Assembly: GCA_013391385.1 (NCBI GenBank)
Contig: JACBFI010000009.1
Span: forward strand, 1 to 64,000
Direction of reading: 5' to 3'
From: Sediminibacterium sp. Gen4
GTDB taxonomy: Bacteria > Bacteroidota > Bacteroidia > Chitinophagales > Chitinophagaceae
DNA: 64,000 nucleotides
Below the pieces are notes generated by a model, which was given only the letters and a program-made list of their open reading frames with translations, was not told where the DNA came from and ran no database searches. Position 1 is the stretch's first letter; the number at the start of each line of letters is the position of its first letter. The position numbers and the translations under genes are program-made. Of this stretch, positions 1 to 7,892 are shown in pieces.

Positions 1-36
1 AAATTAAAAAAATTAGTCAAAACTTTGTTTCTTAAC

Positions 37-53
37 ACAGAATCTCTGTGGTT
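37..53. repeat. Small CACAGA/TCTGTG hairpin
   Basis: A short inverted repeat, CACAGA then TCTGTG with three bases between, lies just past the stop codon of the lipoprotein gene. Related CTCTG-rich words appear in the hairpin near 7434 and in the sequence near 9417. It may serve as a weak transcription end for the lipoprotein gene, but it has no clear T tract on the minus strand. Confidence 0.3.
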
Positions 54-58
54 AATAA

Positions 59-487
59 CTACTCAGCCCCTGAAATATCGCCGATCGCTTTATTAACGGA
101 AATGGCAACACTATCCGTTCCCTTAGGTGCGAAATATTTGGTTTTGAATTTGACCGTTTGTCCGGGTCCAATATTTTCATAAATCGTTTCCAATCCTTCA
201 TCCAGTTTTGCACCTGTTTTGCTAAAGAAAGACAATCGCAGTTCTACATCTTTATACCAGCAGACTGTTGCTTTATTTGAAATAGATCCCATCACCACTG
301 TTTGTCCGATCAGATTTTTTCTATCTCGATTGGTGACCATCAAAAATTTTTTAGGATTGTTCTTTTCCTTTTCTGCCAGTGTTTCTTTTACTGTCTCATA
401 ACTTTTTTCAAGATTCTTCTCTTCTTTATTTGACTCACAAGCACTCAATAACGCAATGATGATCAGTAGGGTGCCAATTTTTTGCAT
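59..487 (-). CDS. Small predicted lipoprotein, unknown function
   Basis: A 142-residue protein with a lipoprotein signal: a hydrophobic stretch at residues 5-16 ending in LLSAC, so Cys17 would be lipidated and the protein anchored to a membrane facing the periplasm or the surface. A charged Glu/Lys-rich linker follows (about residues 18-48), then a small domain with alternating beta-strand-like segments from about residue 50. I do not recognise a family. It is transcribed away from upp and stands alone. The start codon is supported because the signal peptide begins directly at it. Confidence 0.7.
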   Translation of the reverse strand: MQKIGTLLIIIALLSACESNKEEKNLEKSYETVKETLAEKEKNNPKKFLMVTNRDRKNLIGQTVVMGSISNKATVCWYKDVELRLSFFSKTGAKLDEGLETIYENIGPGQTVKFKTKYFAPKGTDSVAISVNKAIGDISGAE

Positions 488-590
488 AAGGGTTTATTTC
501 TACCAAAATAACCTTTTTACCGTTTTGAAGACGTTAAAGCCATTGAAACAGCTCGAAAAACTTAAATTTCCGATTCCAAGAGATAGATTT

Positions 591-598
591 TAGTTTTG
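591..598 (+). promoter_or_regulatory. Candidate -7 promoter box for upp
   Basis: TAGTTTTG matches the Bacteroidota -7 consensus TAnnTTTG and ends 22 bases before the upp start codon. No convincing -33 TTTG is visible at the usual distance, so the call rests on one box and its position. Confidence 0.4.
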
Positions 599-620
599 GA
601 GCCTTCAATCCTATCATACC

Positions 621-1274
621 ATGATCGTCAACCTTAGTCAGGAACATAGCCTTGTTAGTAACTGGGTATCGGAATTAAGAAATGTAGATATCCAAGGTGA
701 CCGTATGCGTTTTCGCAGAAATCTGGAACGTATCGGTGAGATTGCTGCTTATGAAATTAGCAAGCGTATGCCCTACAAGATTACCGAAGTACCAACCCCC
801 TTGGGTACACATGATAGTAAAATATTGGAACAGCAACCGGTATTAGCCACTATTCTGAGAGCTGGTTTACCTATGCACAATGGTATGTTGAATTACTTTG
901 ATCGGGCAGATAATGCTTTTGTCTCTGCTTATAGAAAACACCACAGAGACGGCTCTTTTGAAATCAGTCTGGAATACATGAGTTGTCCGTCATTAGACAA
1001 TCGCATCGTTATTATCAGCGATCCTATGCTGGCTACCGGTGCTTCTATTGTAAAAACCATCCAGTACATGAAAGATGAGGGTACTCCGAAAGAGTTCCAT
1101 GTAGTGGTAGCTATTGCTTGCAGCGTGGGTATAGAGTTGATTCATAGAGAATGCGGAGAAGATATTCATATCTGGTGCGGGGATATTGATGATGAATTAA
1201 CCGCTAAGGGATACATCGTCCCCGGTCTTGGAGATGCAGGCGATTTAGCCTTCGGAACCAAAAATCAATCCTAA
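621..1274 (+). CDS. upp: Uracil phosphoribosyltransferase
   Basis: Salvage enzyme that joins uracil to PRPP to give UMP and pyrophosphate in the cytoplasm. The 217-residue length fits the family (about 208). The PRPP-binding loop is seen as DPMLATGAS at residues 134-142, and the uracil-binding C-terminal signature as YIVPGLGDAGD near residue 198. The N-terminal region (LVSNWVSELRN) resembles other Bacteroidota Upp proteins. The gene stands alone, divergent from the lipoprotein gene, with a promoter-like box just upstream. It complements the de novo pyrimidine genes for dihydroorotase and PyrD further along the window. Confidence 0.95.
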   Translation: MIVNLSQEHSLVSNWVSELRNVDIQGDRMRFRRNLERIGEIAAYEISKRMPYKITEVPTPLGTHDSKILEQQPVLATILRAGLPMHNGMLNYFDRADNAFVSAYRKHHRDGSFEISLEYMSCPSLDNRIVIISDPMLATGASIVKTIQYMKDEGTPKEFHVVVAIACSVGIELIHRECGEDIHIWCGDIDDELTAKGYIVPGLGDAGDLAFGTKNQS

Positions 1275-1281
1275 TCAGTGC

Positions 1282-1298
1282 AGCGATCATCGCTTTTT
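1282..1298 (+). terminator. Weak terminator-like hairpin after upp
   Basis: A short inverted repeat AGCGAT-C-ATCGCT followed by a run of five T lies 8 bases past the upp stop. The usable stem is only about 4 bp with a 5-base loop, so termination would be weak. A second imperfect inverted repeat (AATCTTCTGAA against TTCAGGAAGATT) lies between about 1330 and 1366. Confidence 0.35.
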
Positions 1299-1384
1299 CA
1301 GGGTCAAAGATGGACGTTAAGGACAACCTAATCTTCTGAACGAACGTATCTGTTTCAGGAAGATTATCCTAAATTAGACCCCTA

Positions 1385-2383
1385 GTGAAAAAGCTATACA
1401 AAATATGCTGTTTGGGATTTACAATGATATTACTAAATACTGCATTGGCGCAAGATGTGCATTTCTCACAGTTTTTTTCTGCTCCTCTAATTTTAAACCC
1501 AGCTTTTACTGGGAAATTTGATGGCAATTTGCGAGTTATTAGTAATTATAAAAATCAATGGCAAAATATAGAAAAAGCTTTTGCTACAGCCACTGTTTCT
1601 GCTGATTTTCAAGTGTTGAAAAATAAAATATCTCCTCTTGACTCGTGGGGAGTTGGAGTATTAGCACTAACTGACAAAAGTGCTAACGGTACAGTTAGTT
1701 TTAACTATGCAGCTATTAGCACGAGCTTTCATAAAGCAATGGATGAAGATGGAAGAAGCCATCTTTCACTCGGCTTCCAAGGAACTTACGCGAACTTTAT
1801 AATTAACACATCAAAGTTAGAATTTGAAGACCAACTCACAATTCGTGGTTTTACAAATATTACTTCAGAAGTATTTACTTCAGACATGATAAACAAAAAA
1901 TATGCTGACATAAACGCAGGTTTTTTATATTCAGCAAATTTTTTAAATGATACGTATTTTTATTTAGGCATTAGTGGACACCACTTGAATAGACCTAGAA
2001 TTAAATTTACTGGAGCAGATTATCTTCTAAACACTAAAATTAACTTCCAAGCTGGAGGAATAATCCCTATATCACCAATTAGTGTATTGCATCTAAGTGG
2101 ATTACATAGTAACCAAGCAAAAGCTGGTGAAACTATAGTTGGTGGTATTTGGGAAAGAATACTTGATAACGATTATAGTTTTTTCTTAGGAGGCTGGTCT
2201 AGGGTAAATGATGCAATCATACCATATTTGGGATTTACTAAAAATGGATTTAACTTGGGCATTACATATGATGTTAATATTAGTAGTTTGAGGACTGCGA
2301 GTTCCTTACGAGGTGGGATTGAGTTATCGTTAGGATATAATTTTACTGATGGAGTTAAAAAAGTAAAGTGCCCAAAATTTTAA
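1385..2383 (+). CDS. PorP/SprF family type IX secretion outer-membrane protein
   Basis: A 332-residue protein with a cleavable signal peptide (to about residue 22, ...LAQ) and the PorP/SprF hallmark straight after it: a FSQFF...LNPAFTG...N stretch at residues 27-48. The rest is alternating beta-strand-like sequence of an outer-membrane barrel. Known family members assist secretion or surface attachment of specific type IX substrates, notably those with CHU_C (type B) sorting domains. It starts with GTG at 1385; I see no better ATG because the signal peptide begins here. It is the first gene of a tight three-gene set (12 bases, then 7 bases between genes) that ends with such a substrate. The DNA is visibly more AT-rich than upp or the following glycosylase gene. 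Confidence 0.88.
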   Translation: MKKLYKICCLGFTMILLNTALAQDVHFSQFFSAPLILNPAFTGKFDGNLRVISNYKNQWQNIEKAFATATVSADFQVLKNKISPLDSWGVGVLALTDKSANGTVSFNYAAISTSFHKAMDEDGRSHLSLGFQGTYANFIINTSKLEFEDQLTIRGFTNITSEVFTSDMINKKYADINAGFLYSANFLNDTYFYLGISGHHLNRPRIKFTGADYLLNTKINFQAGGIIPISPISVLHLSGLHSNQAKAGETIVGGIWERILDNDYSFFLGGWSRVNDAIIPYLGFTKNGFNLGITYDVNISSLRTASSLRGGIELSLGYNFTDGVKKVKCPKF

Positions 2384-2395
2384 TACTGCTTTGAG

Positions 2396-3400
2396 ATGAA
2401 AAAAACAGTTCTTTCAATTTTTTTTTCAATTCTAATAAGTGTATCTTTTTCTCAATCCTTTCTCTCTCAATATGAGTTTAATAATATTTTAATTAACCCT
2501 GCCAATACTGGTAATTTTCGAGGACATTTTCGTACAGGAGTATTACATAGAAGTGAGGGAGCAGGGTTAACTGGTAATGTTACCAATTCATCATTTTTTT
2601 TCGAAACTAAACTATTGAAAAAATTATTAAAAGAAACTGATCAATTATCTATTGGGGTTACTGGTATAGGGGAAAAAAATCCTTTTGATGGTATAAAAAA
2701 TAGCTTTTTGTTAATATCTGGCTCATTTCAAAAAGGTTTGAATGAGGATGGTAGTGAAAAAATAGTTATAGGCTTTCAATCAGGGTTCAGTAATAGGCGT
2801 ATTGAGCCCCCCCTCTATATTTTTGAATCACAATTAAATAGGTGGATATCTTCAGGCTTTGTGGGATTAGATCCGACACAGGCACAAACCATAAATATTG
2901 GCTACAATGATTTAAATACTGGGATTGTATACGAGTTAAATAACATAAATAAAATACGACTTAGGGTTGGTGCTACCTTTGCCCATATTAATTCTCCGTA
3001 TAAGCCTTTTAATGGGGGAGTTTTTTCATTGTCTATGAAAACATCCTTTCAAATAGAAATAGAAAAAACTTATTCAAGCCAAAATAAGGTTGTTATCTCA
3101 TTAATAAAGAACAACTTACAGAATAATGATTATTCTGGACTAGGATTATTATATAATATAAAAATACCATACAAAAATTACTTATGGGGTATTGGTATGA
3201 ATTTTAGGTCATCAAAAACTTATGGGGAAGCTATTATTCCAAAAACTCATATATTGTTTAATACTTTTTCAATAAATTTATCATATGATATCCCATTACA
3301 GAATAGTTCTTTTTTCCAACAGAATGCTTTTGAAATAGGGCTATCTTATATCGGATTAACCCCTTTGATGGTTAGAAAAACTTTGAAGAATACAAAATGA
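2396..3400 (+). CDS. Second PorP/SprF-like outer-membrane protein
   Basis: A 334-residue protein with a signal peptide to about residue 19 (...SVSFSQ) and a degenerate form of the PorP/SprF opening (SQYEFNNILINPANTGNF, then R-rich VLHRSEG). The body is strand-rich and aromatic, as in an outer-membrane barrel. It resembles its upstream neighbour in plan but not closely in sequence, so it may be a diverged second copy or a related partner. It lies 12 bases after the first PorP/SprF gene and 7 bases before the secreted CHU_C protein gene. The likely role, inferred from context, is to help secrete or anchor that protein. Confidence 0.75.
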   Translation: MKKTVLSIFFSILISVSFSQSFLSQYEFNNILINPANTGNFRGHFRTGVLHRSEGAGLTGNVTNSSFFFETKLLKKLLKETDQLSIGVTGIGEKNPFDGIKNSFLLISGSFQKGLNEDGSEKIVIGFQSGFSNRRIEPPLYIFESQLNRWISSGFVGLDPTQAQTINIGYNDLNTGIVYELNNINKIRLRVGATFAHINSPYKPFNGGVFSLSMKTSFQIEIEKTYSSQNKVVISLIKNNLQNNDYSGLGLLYNIKIPYKNYLWGIGMNFRSSKTYGEAIIPKTHILFNTFSINLSYDIPLQNSSFFQQNAFEIGLSYIGLTPLMVRKTLKNTK

Positions 3401-3407
3401 TTTCACA

Positions 3408-5249
3408 ATGAATATTTTTTTCACCATTATTCTTGCTCTTTTGTTTACAAAACCAGTAGTAAGAGATAATGCAACAATATCTGGAAATACAAATTCTAGA
3501 CAAGGGAAATTAGAAATATACTCTGTGACTTGGTCGTATTGGGATTACTATTACACGAATTATGCAAACGTTAGTTGGAATGTAACTGGTGGAAGTATAA
3601 TAGCATCTGATAAGCATAGTGTAACAGTTCAGTGGAATAATTTAGAGGGTTACGAAGATGCTACTGGCCAAGTATCTGTTAGTGAGGATTTAACAGGACA
3701 GTCTGGAGACTTAATTGTAACAGTAGTTAACGATACCCAAGGACCTTCACAATTTTGTAATGGAGTGCTAGGACCGCCGGTAATTGCAATTGATTTTGGA
3801 AGTGGTCCTAACCCTGGACCAGCTTTATCTGCTGGCACTACTTCGTATGAATATAATCCAATTTGTGCTATAAGTGCAAACCAATATACCATAGTAAATA
3901 GTACTGTTGGATGTAGATCCCAATGGCATAATATTCCTGCTGATCATACACCAAACGACGTTAATGGTTATTTTTTACTCATAGATGGAAACGATCAAAA
4001 AAATGAGTTTTTTAGATCGACGGTATCTGGACTTAATCCTACACTTAAGTATGAATTTTCCGCATGGGTAGGAAATCTTTCATCGATTGGTGAAAATCCA
4101 AAAATTAGATTTGAAATCTACAATCAAGGAACTCAGATTGCAAATAGTGGTACAATTGAGGTACCATATAATTCTACCTTTCAATGGGAGAAAATTGGAT
4201 TCATGTTTACTTTACCAAACAATGTTTCCTCAGTTGATGTAGTTATTGTTAATATGAATACTGGAAGTATTGGCAATGACCTTGTACTTGATGATATTGC
4301 ATTTGCAGCTTGCTACCCCCCAATATTAGCCTCTTTTTCATCAACATCTATTTTAGATAAATCATACACATGTGATATTGGGTCTGTAACATTATATTCA
4401 TCTTGGCCTAATGTAATACCTTATCAAAACCCAGCGTTTCAGTGGCAGAAAAGTTCTGATGGTGGTAATAATTGGACAAATATACCAAATGCAACAAGTC
4501 AATCTTATACCCAGACAGAAAGATCGCCTAGCATTTACCAATACAGAGTCATCGCATTTGAATCAAGTAATCCTCAATTATCAGTAATATCGAATACATT
4601 AATTTTTTATGTACAGCAATTAGTTGTAGATCCCAAAAGCACAACTTTTTATTCTTGTGAAGCTGTTTCAGGTCAAATTGGTACTAATAACTTTCGACTA
4701 TTGTATAGTGACCCAAGTATTAATCAAACTTTTTCATTTTTATGGAGCCCTAGCACTTATTTAAATAATCCGAATACAGCTTCACCATATATAAATTTAC
4801 CTGCCCCACCACCACCTAATCCTTCTATGCCCAATGCCCCTATCAATTATCCTCCGTATACACTAACAATCACTAATACAAATTTTGGATGTGTTGGTGC
4901 TAACACACATACTGTTACAGTACTTGTACCAAGAAAAGTTTATGTACCAAGTGCTTTTACTCCTGACGGTGATGGGCTTAATGATACATTCAGACCCATT
5001 AATCTTGAAGATTATCCTGGCGCAATATTTAGAGTCTATAATAGATGGGGACAACTTATTTTCTTTTCACAAGGTCCAACAGCACAAGATTATAGCTGGG
5101 ATGGTACCGTCTTTAGTAACGGCTTTCATCAACCTCAACCATCTGGAACTTACGTTTGGACTGTTGAAATGCCTAGTTGTCAAACAAATATTTATAGTGG
5201 CAGCAGCGGTGATGGAATTGCAAATGGAACAGTAGTTTTAATTAGATAA
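3408..5249 (+). CDS. Large secreted protein with CHU_C / gliding-type C-terminal sorting domain
   Basis: A 613-residue putative type IX cargo. It opens with a short hydrophobic leader (residues 2-14). A PKD/Ig-like strand region follows (SWNVTGGSI near residue 56), then a jelly-roll-like middle (about 150-300, with LKYEFSAWVGN), and an Ig-like segment near 345-390 (FQWQKSSDGG). The last 100 residues are a gliding-motility-associated (CHU_C, type B) domain: VPSAFTPDGDGLNDTF, then RVYNRWGQLIF, a Trp-Asp-Gly motif and a terminal GTVVLIR. No catalytic motif is visible, so an adhesin or surface-structural role is the simplest guess. It closes a three-gene AT-rich cassette with two PorP/SprF proteins. 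The leader lacks a clear cleavage site, so the exact start is less certain than the frame. Confidence 0.82.
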   Translation: MNIFFTIILALLFTKPVVRDNATISGNTNSRQGKLEIYSVTWSYWDYYYTNYANVSWNVTGGSIIASDKHSVTVQWNNLEGYEDATGQVSVSEDLTGQSGDLIVTVVNDTQGPSQFCNGVLGPPVIAIDFGSGPNPGPALSAGTTSYEYNPICAISANQYTIVNSTVGCRSQWHNIPADHTPNDVNGYFLLIDGNDQKNEFFRSTVSGLNPTLKYEFSAWVGNLSSIGENPKIRFEIYNQGTQIANSGTIEVPYNSTFQWEKIGFMFTLPNNVSSVDVVIVNMNTGSIGNDLVLDDIAFAACYPPILASFSSTSILDKSYTCDIGSVTLYSSWPNVIPYQNPAFQWQKSSDGGNNWTNIPNATSQSYTQTERSPSIYQYRVIAFESSNPQLSVISNTLIFYVQQLVVDPKSTTFYSCEAVSGQIGTNNFRLLYSDPSINQTFSFLWSPSTYLNNPNTASPYINLPAPPPPNPSMPNAPINYPPYTLTITNTNFGCVGANTHTVTVLVPRKVYVPSAFTPDGDGLNDTFRPINLEDYPGAIFRVYNRWGQLIFFSQGPTAQDYSWDGTVFSNGFHQPQPSGTYVWTVEMPSCQTNIYSGSSGDGIANGTVVLIR

Positions 5250-5267
5250 CTTTTTAAGAAAAGTGTT

Positions 5268-5909
5268 TTAGACAGTTTTGTTGTAAACATGTTTGGTTAC
5301 TTGAAGATGTTCTTTTACTATAAAACGATAGGGTAAAAGCGCATCTTCTTCAGCGTAATCAACCCCAATTCGAGGAGTAGCCAATATGTTTGATTTGGAT
5401 GTTTTCCAGCCATCATCCGATATAAATAGAGAAGATTCATGCAATGACATTCCGGTATGACCCGTTTTGATATCCAAGGCTTTTGTTACATTACCCGGAC
5501 CTCTACCTAAACCAGGGTCAAACTTTGTTTTTTTAAAGCGTTGTAACATATGCTCCACCCCATCTATCGGCTCAATACCTCGAATTAAAACTGCATGTGG
5601 AATGGATGCTTTATTGGTAACTACATTGAATAGATGATGAATACCATAGCAGAGATACACATAGGCAATTCCACCGGGTTCATACATCACCGCTGTTCTA
5701 TTGGTGAATCTACCCCCATAAGCATGGGAAGCCTTATCAATTACCCCATTATATGCTTCCGTCTCAACAATTCTACCCGTAGTTAATGTATGCTCAAAAT
5801 AAGTGACCAATATTTTACCGATGAGCTGTTTGGCTACCGTACAAACATTGTTGTTTCGATAGAAATCAAATGGCAATCTGTTTCTATAATATTCATTCAA
5901 AGGTTTCAC
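5268..5909 (-). CDS. DNA-3-methyladenine glycosylase (AAG/MPG family)
   Basis: A base-excision repair enzyme that removes alkylated purines such as 3-methyladenine. The 213-residue length fits bacterial members of the Aag/Mpg family. Diagnostic stretches are visible: a GRIVETEAY block at residues 45-53 that contributes the catalytic Glu, SHAYGGRFTNRTAVMYEPGG after it, and YVYLCYGIHHLFN around residue 88, followed by the LIRGIEP motif. The gene converges on the CHU_C protein gene. Its start codon faces the EI24-like gene, whose longest possible frame would overlap it by 40 bases; the overlap disappears with the start preferred for that neighbour. Confidence 0.93.
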   Translation of the reverse strand: MKPLNEYYRNRLPFDFYRNNNVCTVAKQLIGKILVTYFEHTLTTGRIVETEAYNGVIDKASHAYGGRFTNRTAVMYEPGGIAYVYLCYGIHHLFNVVTNKASIPHAVLIRGIEPIDGVEHMLQRFKKTKFDPGLGRGPGNVTKALDIKTGHTGMSLHESSLFISDDGWKTSKSNILATPRIGVDYAEEDALLPYRFIVKEHLQVTKHVYNKTV

Positions 5910-5959
5910 AGAATAAACATACTGAATACATTAACTTAGTGCATCAAAATCCCCTCAGC

Positions 5960-6721
5960 TTGCTTAAGGAACTTATTATTGCGATACAATCCTATTCACA
6001 AGCCCATCAGTTTATCATCAAACATAAACTCTGGAAATGGATCCTTATTCCAGGTCTGTTGTATACCCTGCTGTTTTTAACCGGCATGTATTATTTCGGA
6101 CAAACAGCCGGAGATTTTATTGAGTGGATGGCGATGAAAACCGGTTTAAGAGGATGGATTGATCAGTTCTCGAATAGTTTTGTAGGTTTTCTTTTCGTTT
6201 TTGGTACCGCTTTATTATGGCTGGTATTGATGTTGCTGTACTTCTCATTGTTCAAATTTTTATTCCTGATCATTGGCTCCCCTGTATTTGCATATTTAAG
6301 TGAAAAAACAGCATCAATCATTGAAGGAAAAGATTTCCCATTTAGCTTCGCGCAATTGGGAAAAGATATTTTGCGTGGTATTAAACTCGCATTGAGAAAT
6401 AGTGTGTGGCAAACAGTGTATGTACTATCCATCTTATTATTAAGTCTGATTCCACTCATCGGGTGGCTCACTCCTATCTTGGCTGTGTTGGTTGATTGTT
6501 ATTATTACGGATTCTCTATGCTAGACTACAGTATGGAGCGCCAAAAAAAATCGCCGGCTGAAAGTATTTTTTACATTGGCAATCATAAAGGACTTGCCAT
6601 TGGGAATGGCTTTATATTTTATTTGATGCATATGTTTCCGATCATCGGTTGGATACTTGCTCCATCTTATGCAGTAGTAGCTGCAACACTCAGTACCTAT
6701 CCCAACAGTTCAAAGCAATAA
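5960..6721 (+). CDS. EI24/CysZ-like integral membrane protein
   Basis: About 253 residues with four hydrophobic segments. The N-terminus (LLKELIIAIQSYSQAHQFIIKHKLW) resembles the soluble lead of EI24-domain proteins. I chose the TTG at 5960 because it starts that conserved lead. The longer frame from 5870 adds 30 unconserved residues and overlaps the divergent glycosylase gene. The EI24 family includes CysZ sulfate-uptake proteins and eukaryotic EI24; the substrate here is unknown. The stop lies 1 base before the start of the RsmI-like methylase, so the two are probably co-transcribed. Confidence 0.75.
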   Translation: MLKELIIAIQSYSQAHQFIIKHKLWKWILIPGLLYTLLFLTGMYYFGQTAGDFIEWMAMKTGLRGWIDQFSNSFVGFLFVFGTALLWLVLMLLYFSLFKFLFLIIGSPVFAYLSEKTASIIEGKDFPFSFAQLGKDILRGIKLALRNSVWQTVYVLSILLLSLIPLIGWLTPILAVLVDCYYYGFSMLDYSMERQKKSPAESIFYIGNHKGLAIGNGFIFYLMHMFPIIGWILAPSYAVVAATLSTYPNSSKQ

Positions 6722-6722
6722 T

Positions 6723-7424
6723 ATGCAGTTCGGAAAGTTATACCTGATTCCTACGGTTTTGTATGAAGATGCGATTGAAACAATTCCTCCTTATATTCTG
6801 GATGCCGTAAAAGACTGCTCTGTTTTTTTTGTAGAACAGGAAAAGACTGCTCGACGTTTTCTAAAAAAATTATGGAGAGAAATGATCATTGATGACTATC
6901 AGTGGTTTGCCATTCATAAAGCTGAGGCTGAAGTAAAACAAACATTTATTCAACTGCTACAAACGGGCAAGAATATTGGCATTATTAGTGAAGCAGGGTG
7001 TCCGGGTATTGCTGATCCCGGACAAATACTTGTAGAAGCAGCACAAAATATAGGAGTTACAGTAAAACCATTGGTAGGCCCCAGTTCTATTTTACTGGCT
7101 TTAATGGCCAGTGGTATGAACGGACAATGTTTTCAGTTTCATGGCTATTTACCTATTGATGGAACTGAGCGAAAGAAAAAAATTCGAGAATTAGAGGCAG
7201 ACTCTTCAAAACGAAACTGTACACAACTATTCATTGAAACCCCTTATCGCAATAATGCACTCATGAATGATCTTCTTCAAAGTTGTAAGCAGGAGACAAA
7301 ACTATGCATAGCAGTAGATATTACTGCCACAACGGAATCAATCAAAACAAAAACGATTCGTCAATGGAAGCAGGATCAACCTGATATCCATAAAAGGTTG
7401 GCAATCTTTTTACTACAAGCCTAA
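6723..7424 (+). CDS. SAM-dependent methyltransferase, RsmI-like (tetrapyrrole methylase fold)
   Basis: A 233-residue protein of the tetrapyrrole (corrin/porphyrin) methylase superfamily. Within it, the closest relatives are the RsmI ribosomal RNA 2'-O-methyltransferases. The signature ISEAGCPGIADPGQ (near residue 88) corresponds to the RsmI SDAGTPGISDPG motif, and VGPSSILLALMASG follows as in RsmI. It is shorter than typical RsmI (about 280) and lacks its C-terminal extension. Bacteroidota carry such a short version beside genuine RsmI, so substrate identity is uncertain. It sits 1 base after the EI24-like gene and ends before a 12-bp hairpin. Confidence 0.82.
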   Translation: MQFGKLYLIPTVLYEDAIETIPPYILDAVKDCSVFFVEQEKTARRFLKKLWREMIIDDYQWFAIHKAEAEVKQTFIQLLQTGKNIGIISEAGCPGIADPGQILVEAAQNIGVTVKPLVGPSSILLALMASGMNGQCFQFHGYLPIDGTERKKKIRELEADSSKRNCTQLFIETPYRNNALMNDLLQSCKQETKLCIAVDITATTESIKTKTIRQWKQDQPDIHKRLAIFLLQA

Positions 7425-7433
7425 TCATTTCAA

Positions 7434-7462
7434 ATTCTCTGCGGTATAAGACCGCAGAGAAT
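7434..7462. terminator. Bidirectional terminator-like hairpin
   Basis: A perfect 12-bp inverted repeat, ATTCTCTGCGGT against ACCGCAGAGAAT with a 5-base loop, lies between the convergent RsmI-like gene and the small membrane protein gene. The T tract is weak on both strands, so termination may be only partial. The CTCTG word recurs at 37-53 and near 9417. Confidence 0.55.
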
Positions 7463-7490
7463 GAGAGAAAGGGAGTTGGCACAGAGAGGT

Positions 7491-7892
7491 TCAGGGTTGT
7501 TTGGGAGCAATGATACTTTCGGTTGCAGCACTGCGAACTTCATACACACTATCTACAATGTTTCGTTCCAATCCGCGCCAAGGCAATGTACCTATATATC
7601 TTTTATAATGGAGCTCTACTTCCTTACCGGAGCAACGCAATAATTGTTCAGCAACAGATTCACTGGTAACACTAAAATCAAATTCATTGCTTTGTACATT
7701 GGCTCGAAAGCCGCTTTGAATAATCTTCCCTTCCCAGGTTTTAAAAAGAACTCCTTTTTTCTGAAAGGTATTCAACAAGCCCGCTTTGGTTCCTTCCGCA
7801 TAAACGAAATAATAACGCCAATAAATAAAACCTGAAAGCGCAACAAATACAATAATAATAGTGGTCCAGATGATTTTTTGTTTGGTTGTCAT
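7491..7892 (-). CDS. Conserved small membrane-anchored protein, unknown function
   Basis: A 133-residue protein with one N-terminal transmembrane helix (about residues 8-26) and a periplasmic-type domain. It contains EGTKAGLLNTFQKKGVLFKTWEGKIIQSGF and LHYKRYIGTLPWRG segments, which I recognise from a conserved Bacteroidota protein usually annotated as hypothetical (and sometimes wrongly as 6-phosphogluconate dehydrogenase). No catalytic motif is evident. Its start codon abuts the stop codon of the M28 peptidase gene (7893) on the same strand, so the two genes are very likely one operon, with the peptidase first. Confidence 0.75.
   Translation of the reverse strand: MTTKQKIIWTTIIIVFVALSGFIYWRYYFVYAEGTKAGLLNTFQKKGVLFKTWEGKIIQSGFRANVQSNEFDFSVTSESVAEQLLRCSGKEVELHYKRYIGTLPWRGLERNIVDSVYEVRSAATESIIAPKQP

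Noticed and set aside
4885-5235. 116-residue plus-strand frame inside the CHU_C protein gene
   Set aside because: It is an out-of-frame shadow of the strongly supported CHU_C domain.
5870-5959. Overlap of the EI24-like gene with the glycosylase gene
   Set aside because: It results from using the longest frame; the conserved N-terminus begins at the TTG at 5960.
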